Positions 47,591 through 60,020 of a stretch of 64,000 bases of DNA are shown in pieces (within the stretch, counting starts at the first letter, position 1; each line of letters opens with the position of its first letter). The notes beneath the pieces were generated by a model. The model saw nothing but the letters and a program-made list of their open reading frames with translations. It did no database searches and had not been told where the DNA came from. Location: the NCBI GenBank assembly GCA_023213395.1, contig CM041465.1, positions 25,365,741 through 25,429,740 of the forward strand. The letters are read 5' to 3'. The DNA comes from Cycas panzhihuaensis. Taxonomy: Eukaryota; Cycadophyta. A program made the position numbers and the translations under genes.

Positions 47591-48809
47591 TCCCCACTGT
47601 GGACGAAAAATGTATATAAGCCTTCGCTTAATTCCATGAAGCATTGTGTTTAGAAAATATTGATTATCTATTAAATGAACTCAATAAACTAGGAATTTGC
47701 CTCATTATCATGTGCTTACAGTCCATGTATAAAGGGCTAATCTAAGATTCATATTCACTAGTCTTTACATGTAGGTATCTACCTTTTCAAAGGACCTTGC
47801 ATCTTCTTTTGCATACTAGTCTTTATGTCTCCTTTTATGTAGTAGTCTTTGCATGTAGTTTGGATATTATGATGACTTGCCACATAAATTCTTTAATTAT
47901 TTGCTCTTGAAATTAAAGTTTAATGATAATGAAAATGGAAATAATAGAAAATAGGATGTGTGGAGAATAGAGGATTTGAGAGAGTGAAGATCATATCTTT
48001 TTCATAGCTATCTACCACCTGCATTTTTTTTCATAGTCATCGCTACGTTTCAAAATTTTAAATGTTGTTAAAAATTTAATCATATTGCACTTTTATCCAA
48101 ATTTTAGTAGCCCCTCACGTACTAATAGTCATGTGGAGGTAATAACATAATCAAGGGTTCAATATCAAATGAGTTAAATATTTTTTTAAAAGAGGTTGTC
48201 ATGTTTTATGCATATGTTTCTACTCTAGTAGAGATATTAGTCATCGATGTGGTCTACTTTTAGTTCTGATAGCTCCAAGGTATTTTACACTTCCACCAAA
48301 ATGAAATAAGTGGTCATATGACTATGTTTAGTCTTCATTTAATAGAATTTTTAATTATTAAAAATTGTTGAAAGTTTTCTTTATGGTTTATATATTAAAG
48401 GGTTGTTTATCCCTTTTGAACTTCTTATACATTTTAATACATAACTTAGTTGTTTCAAGTCAAAATTAAGTCTCATTTAAGGCATTAGGTTCCTATTTCA
48501 ATCCTCTATTGAGTGAGTGATATTTCAGTGTATTTTGAAGTTATTTGATATAATATAGTTTTGGGTTTCCTATGTGATAACCCTTGAATAAATCTAGCAA
48601 AATTTTATCTTGTAACCATCATTAATACAAAAATCTTACTTTGAAGGAGGTTAAGTCCCAATTGAGACACTTGTATGTCTCAAAGTTTAAGTAGGACTTG
48701 TCTTATTTATTTTTTTAGTGTCTTTTTGCCTTCTTTAAGTGCTTTTATAATATTTCTTTTCTAACACTTTACTTTTTCAAGTAGTTCTTTTTAAGGTAAT
48801 TTTCTCATT
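47591..48809 (+). other. Probable leader of Cop8
   Basis: AT-rich with no gene. TAGCCCCTCACG near 48109 and GTGGTCATATGACTATG near 48313 resemble the leader motifs of the other copia elements. No primer site or LTR border was found, and the conserved 370-bp block is not seen. Confidence 0.5.
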
Positions 48810-49800
48810 ATGGTCTAAAGTATTAACGATGTAATGGTGTTAAAGTTTGATGGTACTAACTTTCTAAATTAGAGTAAAAGAATAAATTCATTTTTGTGTT
48901 AAAGGATATGTAGGAATTAATTAAAATAGGTTATTAAGTTCTTACTGATAATGCTACTTAAGATGAAAAGAAGACCTACAAGAAGAATAAGAAATGAGAC
49001 AATGAAGCTTTGGTATTTATCTTCTACATTTTGGAGGATCACATTTTTCTAAGAGTGAGTGAAGCAACTACATCAAAGAAAGTATGGGATGCATTGAAGA
49101 CCACTTATAAAGGAGCAACTACATTGAAACTCTAAACTTTAAGAAGCATATTTGAGAACTCTAGGATGAATAATAATATAGGTATGAATGACTTCATCAC
49201 AAAAATTCATGGCCTCATCAATCAAATGAAGGCCTTAGGAGAGGTTATAAGTGAGAAAAGAATAGTGGAACAGATCTTGAAATGTATAAGTGACATTAAA
49301 AGATTTAAGATAGTTACCACAAGTATTGAGGTTTCTAAGGACCTAACTACCCTTAATATATATATCAATTGAGTGAAATGTTACTAGTTGTTGAGGAGAA
49401 AAATGAGGGTAGTAAATTTTTAAAGCATGCATTTGCTAATAAGACAAAGATAAGGCCTACTTTTCAAGGGTAAAGTTGTAGGAAAAGAAGATAATATCTT
49501 AGATGAAGAGGTCAACAACCTAAAAATCAAAATTATTTTTAAATATAAGGTCAAACTTATCAAGGTCAAGGTCATCATTAAGGATAAGGTCCCTTTTATC
49601 AAGGGTAAAATAAATTCCAAGGTCAAGGATAAAAATATTTTTTAAGGGCAAGGAAAAAATTATGGACCTTAACAAAGAGGTAGAGGTCAAAGTCTTAAGG
49701 ATAGAAACCAAGGATAAAGAGGAAGTCCTAGGGGTATAGGAATAATCCAATGTTCTTATTGCCATAGAAGTAATCATTTAAAAGAAAACTCTTTTATAAA
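48810..49800 (+). pseudogene. Cop8 Gag (broken)
   Basis: The ATG at 48810 leads in frame to VLKFDGTNFLN and TAG (48870-48872) at the conserved tryptophan. The core text ALVFIFYILEDHIFLRVSEA and SKKVWDALKTTYKGATT is split by shifts. An open piece at 49166-49372 reads NDFITKIHGLINQMKALGEV and IVEQILKCISDIKRFKIV. A Lys/Gly-rich tail leads to a zinc knuckle near 49750-49793 (C-S-Y-C-H-R-S-N-H-L-K-E-N-S), where the last Cys is Ser. It is related to Cop3 and Cop4. Confidence 0.82.
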
Positions 49801-51130
49801 AAGATCCAATTTATAAATGAGGACTACTATTATAATTGTTGAAGAAAGAAATAATGAAAAGGTTTTTCTATTAAGATTAATAGTAAATGAGGAAGAAGAC
49901 AGTTGGTATATAGATTTAGTATGTTCTACCTACATAACATATAGAGAAGAGTGGTTTAAAGAATTGGATAACACCAAATGAACCAAGATTATGTTTAGTG
50001 ATAATATCACTTAAGTTGTAATTAGCAGAGGAAATATTTTCATACAAATAGATTTTAGAGAAATAAGATATATTAATGATGTACTTCATGTTCCAACACT
50101 TAAGAAAATTTTACTATAAGTAGGAGCAAAAATCTAAAGTAATTTTTGACAATGGGTAGTGCACTAATAAAGATAAACTAAGGAACAAAGTAACAGTGGC
50201 TAAGAGATAAATAATTAGTGATAGATTGTTTAAACTAGTCATTCCCCCAATAGATTATTATGCCTTAAAGATTTTAATTAATATAGAGAGTGAAACATGG
50301 CACAAAAGACTTAACCATATAAACTATAACAATTTAGCCTTAATAAAGAAGATGGATATGGTGATTGGACTACCTAATATTAAACATAATAAGAAAATGT
50401 ATGAAGAGTGTATGCTTGGTAAATAATAAAGGGAAGAATTTTCTAATAAAAGTTATAGGGCCAATGAACATATTTAATTAGTATATATAAATTTATATGG
50501 TCTAATGGATATGGCTTTACTTAGAGGAGCTAAGTATTTCATGATATTTCTTGATGATTTCATAAGGATAACTTGGGTCTACTTTCTTAAGTTTAAGTCA
50601 GATACACTCCAATGCTTTATTGACTTTAGAAGTATGGTTAAAAGATAATGTAGACTTAAAAGTTTAACCCTAAGATCAGACAATAGGGGATAATTTATTT
50701 CAAATAAATTCAAAGATTATTGTAGATATTTTAGAATAAGAAAATAGTTTATAAATACTTATATCCCTTAACAAATTAGGGTTATAAAAAGATAGAATAG
50801 AACAATTATTGAAATGGAAAGAAGTATGCTTAATGATAAGAATTTAAGAAATGAATATTAGACAAAAATTGTACATATAGTTATCTATTTATTAAGCAAT
50901 TGTATCACCAAAATATTTAGATGGGTTACACGTAAAGAAGCTTGGATAGGTTACAAGCCAATCATTAAATACTTGAGAGTTCTTGGATGCATAATTTATG
51001 CATATATCCTAGATCAGATAATGATGGCATTAAATGATAAGAATGCCCAAGTGTATATTTATAGGATATAGTGACTTTTTTAGATATTATAAACTTTATG
51101 ATCCAAGAGGAAAAAGGATTATTATGAGTA
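49801..51130 (+). pseudogene. Cop8 protease and integrase (broken)
   Basis: The protease motif is SWYIDLVCSTYITYREEWF near 49903-49960, with the catalytic DSG as DLV. INDVLHVPTLKKILL near 50075-50115 is the linker. GAG-pre-integrase at 50226-50426 ends ETWHKRLNHINYNNLALIKK and C-x-x-C as EECMLGK with one Cys lost. The core reads YFMIFLDDFIRITWVYFLKF near 50530-50595, LRSDN near 50680, and NRTIIEMERSMLNDKN near 50795. RKEAWIGYKPIIKYLRVLG lies near 50930-50985. Confidence 0.83.
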
Positions 51131-51979
51131 GGGATGTCATCTTAAATAAAGATGAATTTTATTAATAAGAAATTATTTAAAAAGATAAGGGAAAAAATAT
51201 TATGGTTGAAGTGGACTCGAGAGGTATAAATATACCTAATACAAATGAAGTAGGGCCCCTTGCTTCAAATCAAAGGATCTTAAAATGGGTACAAAGGGAT
51301 AATAACCCTTTAAATATCTTAGATAATAACTTTGAGAGAAGAACTACAAGATCTCAAAGGGTGATTTTTGCACTTATGACTCAAGTTATGGAGTCTAATA
51401 AGCCTCACAACTTTGAAGAGCCAAAAAATCAAGATGAATAGAATAATGCAATGAGGGAAGAGTACAATGCATTAGTAAAAACTGATATATAGGAGTTAGT
51501 AAACTTTCCACCTAATAAAAATGCCATTGGAATAAAATGGGTCTATAATACCAAGTATAAGTAATATGGGTCCATTGATAAATATAAGGTAAGGTTAGTT
51601 ACAAAAGTCTATACTTAATTGAGGGTATAGATTACAATAAAATATTTTCACTTATTATAAGATTAGAAATAATCAAGTTAATCATAGCCTTAACTACGTA
51701 ACAAGGTTGGATAGTACATTAAATAGATGTAAAAGGTACCTTCTTGAATGACTATCTGGATGAAAAAAATTATGTCCAATAACCTAAAGGGTTTGAAGTG
51801 AAAGGAGAAGAAGATAAGGTCTATAAACTAAAAAATACCTTATATGGGGTCAAACAAGCACCTAGGGTATGGTACTCTAGGATTGACAAATATTTCAAGG
51901 ATAAAGGATACCAAAGAATCCAATTAGATCCTAATTTATATATTAAATTGGAGGGAAGCTTAATACTAATTATGGGCTT
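51131..51979 (+). pseudogene. Cop8 reverse transcriptase, cut before its active site
   Basis: TRSQRVIFALMTQVMES and HNFEEPKNQDE (51202-51441) open the RT, followed by IDYNKIFSLIIRLEIIKL near 51627-51680. KVYKLKNTLYGVKQAPRVWY (about 51813-51872) is the region before the active site. The frame ends DPNLYIKLEGSLILIMG at about 51975. The next residues should be the YVDD box, but the Cop9 LTR begins at 51980, so the catalytic site and RNase H are absent. Confidence 0.87.
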
Positions 51980-52293
51980 TGTTAGGTTAATGTTCATTAC
52001 CTAATGTTACATTGGGACAATGTGAGCCTCCCCACCATCAGGTAAGATTATTTTATTTATGTTTGTTATTATTTTATTATATTTCAAATTTAGGTTTAGG
52101 CAAGTAGGAGCCTACCTCCCGAATATATAATATTTAGGGTTAAAGCCCCTGGTGTTCATCAACACCGCCCAACTATATGGAAATATTATTGTTAACTCTT
52201 CAATATAGATTAAATTATAAATATGAATATGGTTTTTAATATGGATTGATTTACATTTACACCTACTCTGCTATGTCTCCATTGTATTCTTCA
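51980..52293 (+). repeat. Cop9 5' LTR inserted in Cop8
   Basis: It starts TGTTAGGTTAATG and ends TTCTTCA at 52293, two bases before a primer site. The middle shares with Cop1 and Cop4 the GCCTACCTCCCGAATATATA and CCTGGTGTTC segments. The second LTR of Cop9 is not found in the window. Confidence 0.78.
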
Positions 52294-52295
52294 TT

Positions 52296-52307
52296 TGGTA
52301 TTAAAGC
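52296..52307 (+). promoter_or_regulatory. Cop9 primer binding site, decayed tRNA-iMet type
   Basis: TGGTATTAAAGC has two changes from TGGTATCAGAGC, at the right spacing from the LTR. The leader after it (to 52537) is cut by the Cop10 LTR. Confidence 0.75.
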
Positions 52308-52537
52308 CACACAAAGAACCATGATCAAATTTAGACTTTAAGAGTGCAATAAATACTATTTAATAATATAAAGAGATTTTGATCATATTGAGTCCAAGTA
52401 TAATTTGGAAAAGGTATATTAATATTTTAAAAGAATTTTTTATTTTTTCTCAATATTTTTTAAGTTTCAGGTTGGAATAGTTTACCTAAACTTCAATGGA
52501 TTATTGTGCACCAATGAACAACTTAAACTATTACATA

Positions 52538-52896
52538 TGTTGGAAGTGAGATACAAAGTGGGAACGATCACATTAGTGAGTGCATTATTTAAAAGTGAAA
52601 ATAATATTTTGATTGATATATTGATAGTGTTAAAAAACACCAGGGAGGTATTCCCATCCTATTTATAGGCAATTTTGGGGAGGTAGCAAGTGCCTCAACC
52701 TGACATATTCTAAATTCAAAATAATATTAAAAAATATTAAATAATAATTAAATGCATATCTTAATATGGATGCGCCATCTCCTTTGGTGACTAGTGGTAG
52801 CTACTAGGTGGCCTAAGGTGACCTAGGGAGGCCCAAGGTAGCTTTGAGGGGCCCTAAGTATACATTAACATAGGAGCATTGGATATTATCCTAACA
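52538..52896 (-). repeat. Cop10 3' LTR
   Basis: 359 bp, of the same family as the Cop3 LTRs: it shares AACACCAGGGAGGTATTCCC, the CCTATTTATAGG box and GTGACC-AGGGAGGCC text. The polypurine tract ATTATGGGGGAGAA (minus strand, 52897-52910) touches it. Its 5' LTR partner was not found. Confidence 0.88.
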
Positions 52897-52910
52897 TTCT
52901 CCCCCATAAT

Positions 52911-54368
52911 ACCTAATGTGAACAACTCCCAAATTGTCTCTAAAGTTTTGAAATTTGACTTTACTCAATACTTTTGTTAAGATATCAACTGCTTGGTCTT
53001 TAGTACTACAATAAATTAATTCAATCTCTTTTGCTTACATTAACTCAAATGAAGTGATGCTGAGTACTATGAAAAACTAGATTCTTTGTTATTTGTATAT
53101 AGTACTCTGATTATCACACCAAATTCTTATGGGGCCTTTCCATTTTAGCTAAAAATATTATAGTAGTCTTCTCAACCATATTGATTCACATGCACTTGCA
53201 ACTACTGCTTTATACTCTGCTTCGACTGTAGATATGAAAATTGTATTTTGTTTCTTAGTACTCCATGCTATAGTTGCTGATCTCATACTAAACATATAGC
53301 CTAAAGTTGATTTTCTATCATTGATATCACCTACCCAATCTAAGTTTGTATAACCTATTAACCAGAATTTTGATGAAGCTTTGTAATATAACCCATATTA
53401 TGAGGTGCATTTGAGATAACGAAGGATTCTTTTGGATGCTTGCCAATGAGTGGTCTTTAGATCTTGCATGAATTTAGATATAACACTAACTAAATATGTT
53501 ATATCAGGTCAAGTGGATGTCAAATAGATCAAGTTGTTGATTAGCTATCTATAGAATGTAGGGTCAACTGGTGTAGAATCATCTAACTTGGAGAGCTTAA
53601 TTCTAGGTTTTTCTAGAGTTGTTAAAGATTTAAAGTTGGTCATCCTGAACTTTTGTAATAAATCCAAGGTATATTTTCATTGGGAGATGAAGATTCCTTT
53701 CTTGTCTTTCCATACTTCCAAGCCTAGGAAGTAATGCATTAGTCCCAAATCTTTCATTTTAAATTCTTTACACATAGTATCTTTAAAGTGTCATAACAAA
53801 TAGGAGTCATTACTCGTATAGACAAGATCATCCACATAGAGTCCTACTATTACGATAGAGTCTCCATTGATTTGAATATAGAGATTAGGGTCTGCTTGAG
53901 ATCTTTCAAAGCATTCATCTCTAAAGTATTTGTTTATTCAAGAATACTAGGCCCTAAGTGCTTGTTTCAATCTGTAGAGTGCCTTTTTAAGTTTTTACAT
54001 TGTGTTTTTTTCCCCCTTAACTTCAAAACCAAGGGGTTGAGTGACATAATTATCTTCTTTAATATAACCATTGAGGAAGGCATATTTGACATCTATGTGG
54101 TAGACTTTCCATCCTATTTGGGTAGTTAAACTCAACATCATTCTAATTGTTCCCATCCTAGCAATAGGAGCAAATGTCTCATTGTAATCAATGCCTTCTT
54201 TTTAGGCATAACCCTTAGCGATCGATTTAGCCTTGTATTTATAATTAATCTATTTGAGTGAAACTTGGTTTTGTAGATCCATTTGGTTCTAATTACCTTT
54301 TTATTTGGAGGTAAATTAACCAATTCCCAAGTGTTATTTTTAACAATGGAATGGTATTCATCTTCCAT
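52911..54368 (-). pseudogene. Cop10 reverse transcriptase and RNase H (broken)
   Basis: MEDEYHSIVKNNTWELVNLP opens at 54368, matching Cop3 almost exactly. WIYKTKFHSNRL, a run of frameshifted text, then GLYVDDLVY near 53822-53850 with an intact YVDD follow. The link text WQASKRILRYLKC-type lies near 53410-53450. RNase H continues to about 52980 with the TEAEY-like and CDN-like motifs in broken frames. Plus-strand open frames at 53872-54129 are its shadow. Confidence 0.85.
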
Positions 54369-54599
54369 TGCCTTTCTCTAAGATGCATGTTCATTGGCCT
54401 CATTGAAAGTTTGAGGCTCATGGGATTCCAATGCTTTACTAATGAGGGCAAAATTTACCCTACGTAAGCAAGTGAATCTACGAGTGTTGTCTAAGATGTT
54501 GCCAACATCATGATTCCATTGAACCCATTTTGAAGATTTTGTGGTGGAGATTGAGAGGAAGTTCCCTTCCTACTAAGTTTATTTATGACTCATCTAGAG

Positions 54600-54905
54600 T
54601 CAAACATAGGAGTCATATACTTGGATTTAGATGATTTGTTAAAATTAATTATAACTTATTTCTTCTCTTCTTGAATATCTTAATAATAAGCATCCTCTTA
54701 AAATTGAACATCTCTACTCAACATGACCCTTTTTGACTTAGGATCATAAACTTTGTATGATTTAGAGGTTTTACTATAGCCAAGAAATATACATTTAATA
54801 CTATGATCATCCAACTTGGATCTCCTTTGGTCAGGAATATGAATATATGCTAGGCACCCAAAGATTCTAAGGTGATGTATGTTTAGCTTATAGCTAGTCC
54901 ATGCT
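54600..54905 (-). pseudogene. Cop10 integrase C-terminal part, cut by Cop11 LTR
   Basis: AWTSYKLNIHHLRIFGCLAY then SKLDDHSIKCIFLGYSKTSK and VMLSRDVQF run in one open frame from about 54905 to 54698. Upstream the frame runs straight into LTR sequence (VSGYWDLVFL), which is not protein-derived. The catalytic core, protease and gag of Cop10 are missing from the window. Confidence 0.85.
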
Positions 54906-55560
54906 AAGAAGACAAGGTCCCAATAACCTGAAACTGCCACCAAAATCTAAACTATTTTGCAACTAGTTACAGGAATCGAAACTAAAATTTAACATGCAAG
55001 TTCTTAAACTAGAGATAATATAACAAAATGAATTAGAAAGCTAAAACATCACATATACACTTAATATAATGTGGTAAAACCCTAACAGTATGCTAAGGAA
55101 ACATCTACATAGGAAAGGTATCGATCTTTATTATTAAAAAATATAGAAATGTACATAATCTGTAATAGAATGTTTATAACAACAACAACTAGCTACCCAA
55201 CTCTTCATAGTACATCCAATACATCAAATACCATCAACATAATGAAAAAACACCCTAAATCGAGCTATATGAGAGAGTAATATAAGGCACAAATCTCAAC
55301 CATAGAATCTAGGGTATTTTGAGTGAATGACCTCGATTCTCTTTATAATTTAGTATGCTTTTTAGTGTTAGCTTTTTGGGTTAGGGGATATTGCCCCTGA
55401 ACCCCCTCTTTGTAGGGGGGTTCTGGCAACCCTCACATCCCCCTAGCCAAGGGGGGCTTCTGGACCCCTTGGAACACCTCGAGGAAGTTTGAGGGGGAAA
55501 CTGCGCTGCTAACCTATCAAAATTTTAGCCTTTAAAACATTGTTGTCACATTATCTAATA
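54906..55560 (-). repeat. Cop11 3' LTR
   Basis: On the minus strand it starts TATTAGATAATGTGACA at 55560 and can be followed along the Cop5 LTR for about 650 bp. Near its start it has a GC island: GAACCCCC (55399-55406) pairs with GGGGGTTC (55416-55423), and CCCCC (55439-55443) with GGGGGG (55451-55456). Confidence 0.82.
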
Positions 55561-57150
55561 ATTTCTACCTTGATAACAATTTATCTAATATCTTTCCTAG
55601 ACCATTCATCACCTTTTTTGTAAGCCAAGAGAAGTCAAACACCATTTGAAATTTTCTAATACTACCATTTTTGTCAACATATCAGTATAATTCTAATTTG
55701 TGTTAACCTTCTCAAGTTCTACTCCACCTACTTCCATAACCTGTCTAATAAAATAGTACTTAAAAGCAATATGCTTTATCCTACTATGACAAGTTGGATT
55801 CTTTGCTAAGTAAATGACACTTTGACTGTCACAAAATACCTTTACCTTTTCCTATTTCCTTCGAAGCTCAACCAATAGACCCTACAACTAGATTACTTCT
55901 TTACAAGCATGTGTTGCAATAATATATTTAACTTCTATAGTTGATAATGCAATTATGCTCTGCAATTTTGACATCCAACTAACTGGACCATTTGCAAGAG
56001 TAAATACATAACTTGAAGTAGACCTTCTCTTATCTAAATCTCCTGCAAAGTCTAAATCAATATATCCACAAACTCGATTACCTATACCTCTAAAGGTGAT
56101 TCAATAGTCACTTGTTCTTCTTAAATACCAAAGAACCTATTTCACTACTACCTAATATTACTTTCCTAGATTTGCCATAAACTTGCTAACTACACCAACT
56201 ACATGTGAAATGTCAAGTCGTATATACCATGGCATATATCAAACTTTCTACTACACTGGCATAAGGTACATGAGACATACAATATTTTTCTTCTTTATTA
56301 CTAGGACTCATACTCGAAGAAAGCTTGAAATAGGAAGCCAACGAGATACTCATTGGTTTCACATTTGCCATACCAAACCTGGTTAATACCTTCTCCACAT
56401 ATTTTTACTATGATAACCATAACTTACTATTTTTCTTATCTCTTTATATCTCCATGCCTAAGATTTATTTTGTAGCTCTTAGATCCTTCATATCAAAAGT
56501 CCTAAACAATTGAGCCTTTAACTTATTGATTTCTACCATGCTCTTGCTTGCAACTAGTATGTCATTAACATATAATATAAAGATAATGAATAAGCCATTG
56601 TTTAAGAATTTAAAGTAAATACAATGATCATACTCACTTCTTTTGAAATTTTGGCTCTTCATGAAGGTATCAAACTTCTTGTACCATTGCCTTAGTGATT
56701 GCTTCAGGCCATACAATGATTTCCTAAGCCTACAAATAAGTTTGTTCCTGTCATCTTGTACGAACCCTTCTGGCTAATCCATATAGATCCCCTCATCTAA
56801 ATATCTATGTAGAAAAGTTATTTTTACATCTAATTGCTCCAACTCCAAATCAAGAGAAGCTACTAATGTTAACAGGACTTGAATTGAAATAAGTTCGACA
56901 ACTGGTGAAAAGATTCTATAAAAGTCAATACATGCTTTCTGTGCAAAGCCTTTAGCCACCAGTCTTACCTTGTATTTGTCAACCTTTCCATCAACATATA
57001 TTTTCTTCTTGAAAACCCACCTGCAACTAATAGTCTTCCTACCATGTAGAAGTTCTACCAAGTCCCATGAATTATTTTTCCTTAAACTATCTATCTCTTC
57101 CTGCATAGCCCTCTTCCACTTCTCATTATGGATATCATCTACTACTTCCT
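55561..57150 (-). pseudogene. Cop11 reverse transcriptase and RNase H (broken)
   Basis: MQEEIDSLRKNNSWDLVEL starts at 57106, then ISCRWVFKKKIYVDGKVDKY, RLVAKGFAQKACIDFYRIF and LDVKITFLHRYLDEGIYMD. LYGLKQSLRQWYKKFDTFM lies at about 56650-56710. The active site is ILYVNDILVASKS near 56560-56600: YVDD has become YVND, which removes a catalytic Asp. SHVPYASVVESLIYAMVYT (near 56230-56290) is the link to RNase H, which runs in broken frames to about 55620. Integrase and gag are not found to the right; the text fades near 57150. Confidence 0.85.
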
Positions 57151-58229
57151 AATAGCATATAGGCTCGCTATCATTAGAAACTAAAGCAATAGAAATAGAA
57201 GGGTTGTACCTACATAGAACATTTAGGTTTTTCCATATGTCTTAGGTTTTTTCATGTCTATGCGATTGGTCTTATCTTGAATAACTTGTCCTCCTCTTAC
57301 TTAGAAAAAAAGTCACCAAACATCCTTGGCCCTTTGTCCATTGTTTGGATATTTGATAGTTGTAGGTCTTACTATCGTTCACTTAGCACCACCCATGGTT
57401 GCAAGTCCTAGGTTTCTAATAATTGTATGCTAAAATCTAGTGTAGATTTCTGTCTATGTGCTAGGTTCTTAATAACTATTGTATGCCATGTCTGAGTGAC
57501 TGGTAGTATTATAACAAAACTTCCATCTTCTTACATCAACTGTCAGTTGGCACTATAAATAGAAACCTGACAACCACCCTTTATTCTCTATTCATGCTAC
57601 TATTTGGTGAGGGTTAAAGTAGTTACCTCTCCATGAGGGAAGCGTGATAAATATGTTTGTTGTCTCTCATTAAATAGTCACTTGAGGGATGACCTGTTAT
57701 CACCATCGTTTGTTGTTGAAAGATGTGCTACCCATGCTCTATCTACCATTCACTCGAAGGTTGTTACTTGGCTATCATTCTGGTGTTAGACGCCTATGTA
57801 CATGCTTGTCTGCCATCAAATAAAGCTATCAACACTGACCAACTACCATAACAATCTATGCCATTCATCTGTTCATAGAATAATTATGTAACCACTGCCA
57901 GGTCATTGCCAGAGCCACATTGCCGCCACCTATCACCATCATCGTTTGAATCGCCACGTCACCATCCCTCGGTCACCCGTTGTCAGAAATAAAAAAGGAT
58001 TCAAGTTGCTGCTACATAATAATAATATTTGGAGGAAGAGTAATTTTGAAACATCACTTTATACATTCAAGTATCTTCTTTAGAATATACTTATTTTAAT
58101 CAAAGGTTCTTTCTTAAAGATTATTTCACATAATTAGTTTTTAAATTCTCTCTTATGCTTTGAGAAATATTTTATTCATTATGTGTGAAATATTTTTTTA
58201 TGGACCTTGAGAAATATTATGTTATTAAT
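57151..58229. other. Unassigned stretch, richer in GC near 57640-57970
   Basis: No gene is recognised. A TATAAATAG box stands at 57554-57562 (plus strand) after a TGTCAGTTGGCAC segment, and CAACCACC- and CACCATC-rich text follows. This resembles the promoter part of an LTR, but neither border nor a partner was found. Confidence 0.4.
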
Positions 58230-59130
58230 TAGAGCAATACATTAAGAGGTTTAATTTACTATTAATATTATGTATTAATCCTCTTTTAATGTATCCTTTA
58301 TGGGCTCTATTTTAAAGGATATTTTTGGTGGTATAGAAGAATATTTTAAGAGGATCTTATCAAGTATTTTGTCCTCTTTCTAAAAGTATTTCTTGACTAC
58401 ACAATATAATACCTTAAGAGGATTTTATCCTCTTTATTAAGGTACATTTTTGGGTGGCATAATAGGTATCTCAAGAGGATCATTTATCCTCTCTTTAAAA
58501 TATACAATTTTGGCGGCATAAAATAACTCTTTTGGCAACATGTAAAGTACCTTAAGAGGATGTTTAATACATTTCATACTCTTCATTAAGGTACATTTTG
58601 GGTGGCATAAAAGCACCTTTTTTAGCTCTATGTAAAAACACTTAAAGAGGATTTTAAGCTATCAAATCTTGTATTTTATCCTCTTAATGATATGTTCTTG
58701 GTGGCATAATAAGTACCTCAAGAAGATATTAAACTTTCTACCTTGTTATTTTGCCTTCTTTAAAGGGGGTTTTTAATACTTTATCCTCTTTAAAAGGTAC
58801 ATTTTAGTGGCATAAAAGGGTATAATACCTTATGAAGACATTAAGCTATTAAAGCTTTATTTTATCTTCTTTCAAGGGCATAATACCTTAAGGAGTTTAT
58901 CTTCTTTTAAAGGTATTTTATTGGCTTCATTAAGGAGTACTTCAACAAGTCTTTCTCATGTACCTAATCCTCATTAGAGTATATCTTTTAACTCTAATTT
59001 AAAAATGATTTTTTAATGTACTTTGAGAGTAGTTTTAAAGGGGAGTTTTAATGTACTTAGTCCTCTTTTTAGAGCACTTTAAGAGGATCTTTTAATGTAC
59101 TTATTCCTCTTTAATGGTGTATTTAAAATG
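58230..59130. repeat. Degenerate array of inverted repeats, TTAAGAGGA/TCCTCTT
   Basis: Segments reading TACCTTAAGAGGAT alternate with ATCCTCTTTAAGGTACA and a spacer like TTTTGGTGGCATAA. The clearest hairpin is at 58410-58444 (TACCTTAAGAGGA, loop, TCCTCTTTATTAAGGTA). An earlier one has arms 58238-58249 and 58280-58293. The repeat distance is roughly 100-120 bp with large variation. No coding sense is seen. Confidence 0.75.
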
Positions 59131-60020
59131 TGTTTTAAACCTTTTTTTATTTGTACTCTTTTTAAGTGTAATTCACCTTGCAGTCATTGAGTGATGTGCC
59201 ACTCATACTTGCAGTGATTTAAAATATTATTTCTCCTTAATTTCTTAATTATAGGCTTCATAAATGTATATGAACTACTAGCTAAACTTTTCTAGATTCA
59301 TTTATATAAGTTCTATATAATGTAACACTTTCCAGTCTTATAAAGACCTATGGGAGTTATTAAAGGAGAAGACAGGAAGCCAAATCAGATCCAATTAAAG
59401 GCAACATGATGCAACATAACATAGTGTCATATAGCATGATATGACATGACATGATAAAACAGGAACCTGGAACACTAGTATTCATTAACTTGCTAGTGAT
59501 TGATGAGTTGGTTGCTCATCTTTAATTACTTGCATATGATGCTTGAAGACTATCATGGATTTATTAGAGTCTTGATACTTGCTTTACTCTTGAAAAATAT
59601 CTAGTCTCTATCTCTCTTCATGTGCAGAAACTAAAGGAGACGAGTGATTTATGTTAATGAATTGTGGAGTACATCACTCTTACCAACCTGGATGAGACTT
59701 ATCATACCTTTGTAGACTACCTTAACCTCTTTTATTTCAAAGTTAGATAGTTTACTATTGCATCTTATTGTATTATGGTGATGATAATAATAGCGTTGTG
59801 GTGTTAATCAAAACACCTAATAATTCTATGAAGCAATAATGACTTGGAAAATGATAATAGTGCACATAATGTAGCACGATATTGTATGCTAAGATTATAA
59901 CATTTAGAGAAGTAGCACAATGGGCATGATATTCATGCATTGATTATCACAACTAGTATGTACCACATGAGGATGATGAAATCCTATTTGGGAGCTTTAT
60001 ATAGGTAACTGCAAAGGCTG

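Noticed and set aside
52308-52537. Small gene between the Cop9 LTR and the Cop10 LTR
   Set aside because: No frame is supported; the position after a primer site marks it as leader remnant.
57554-57562. TATAAATAG as the promoter of a host gene
   Set aside because: No coding sequence follows downstream; an LTR promoter remnant is more likely, and even that is unproven.
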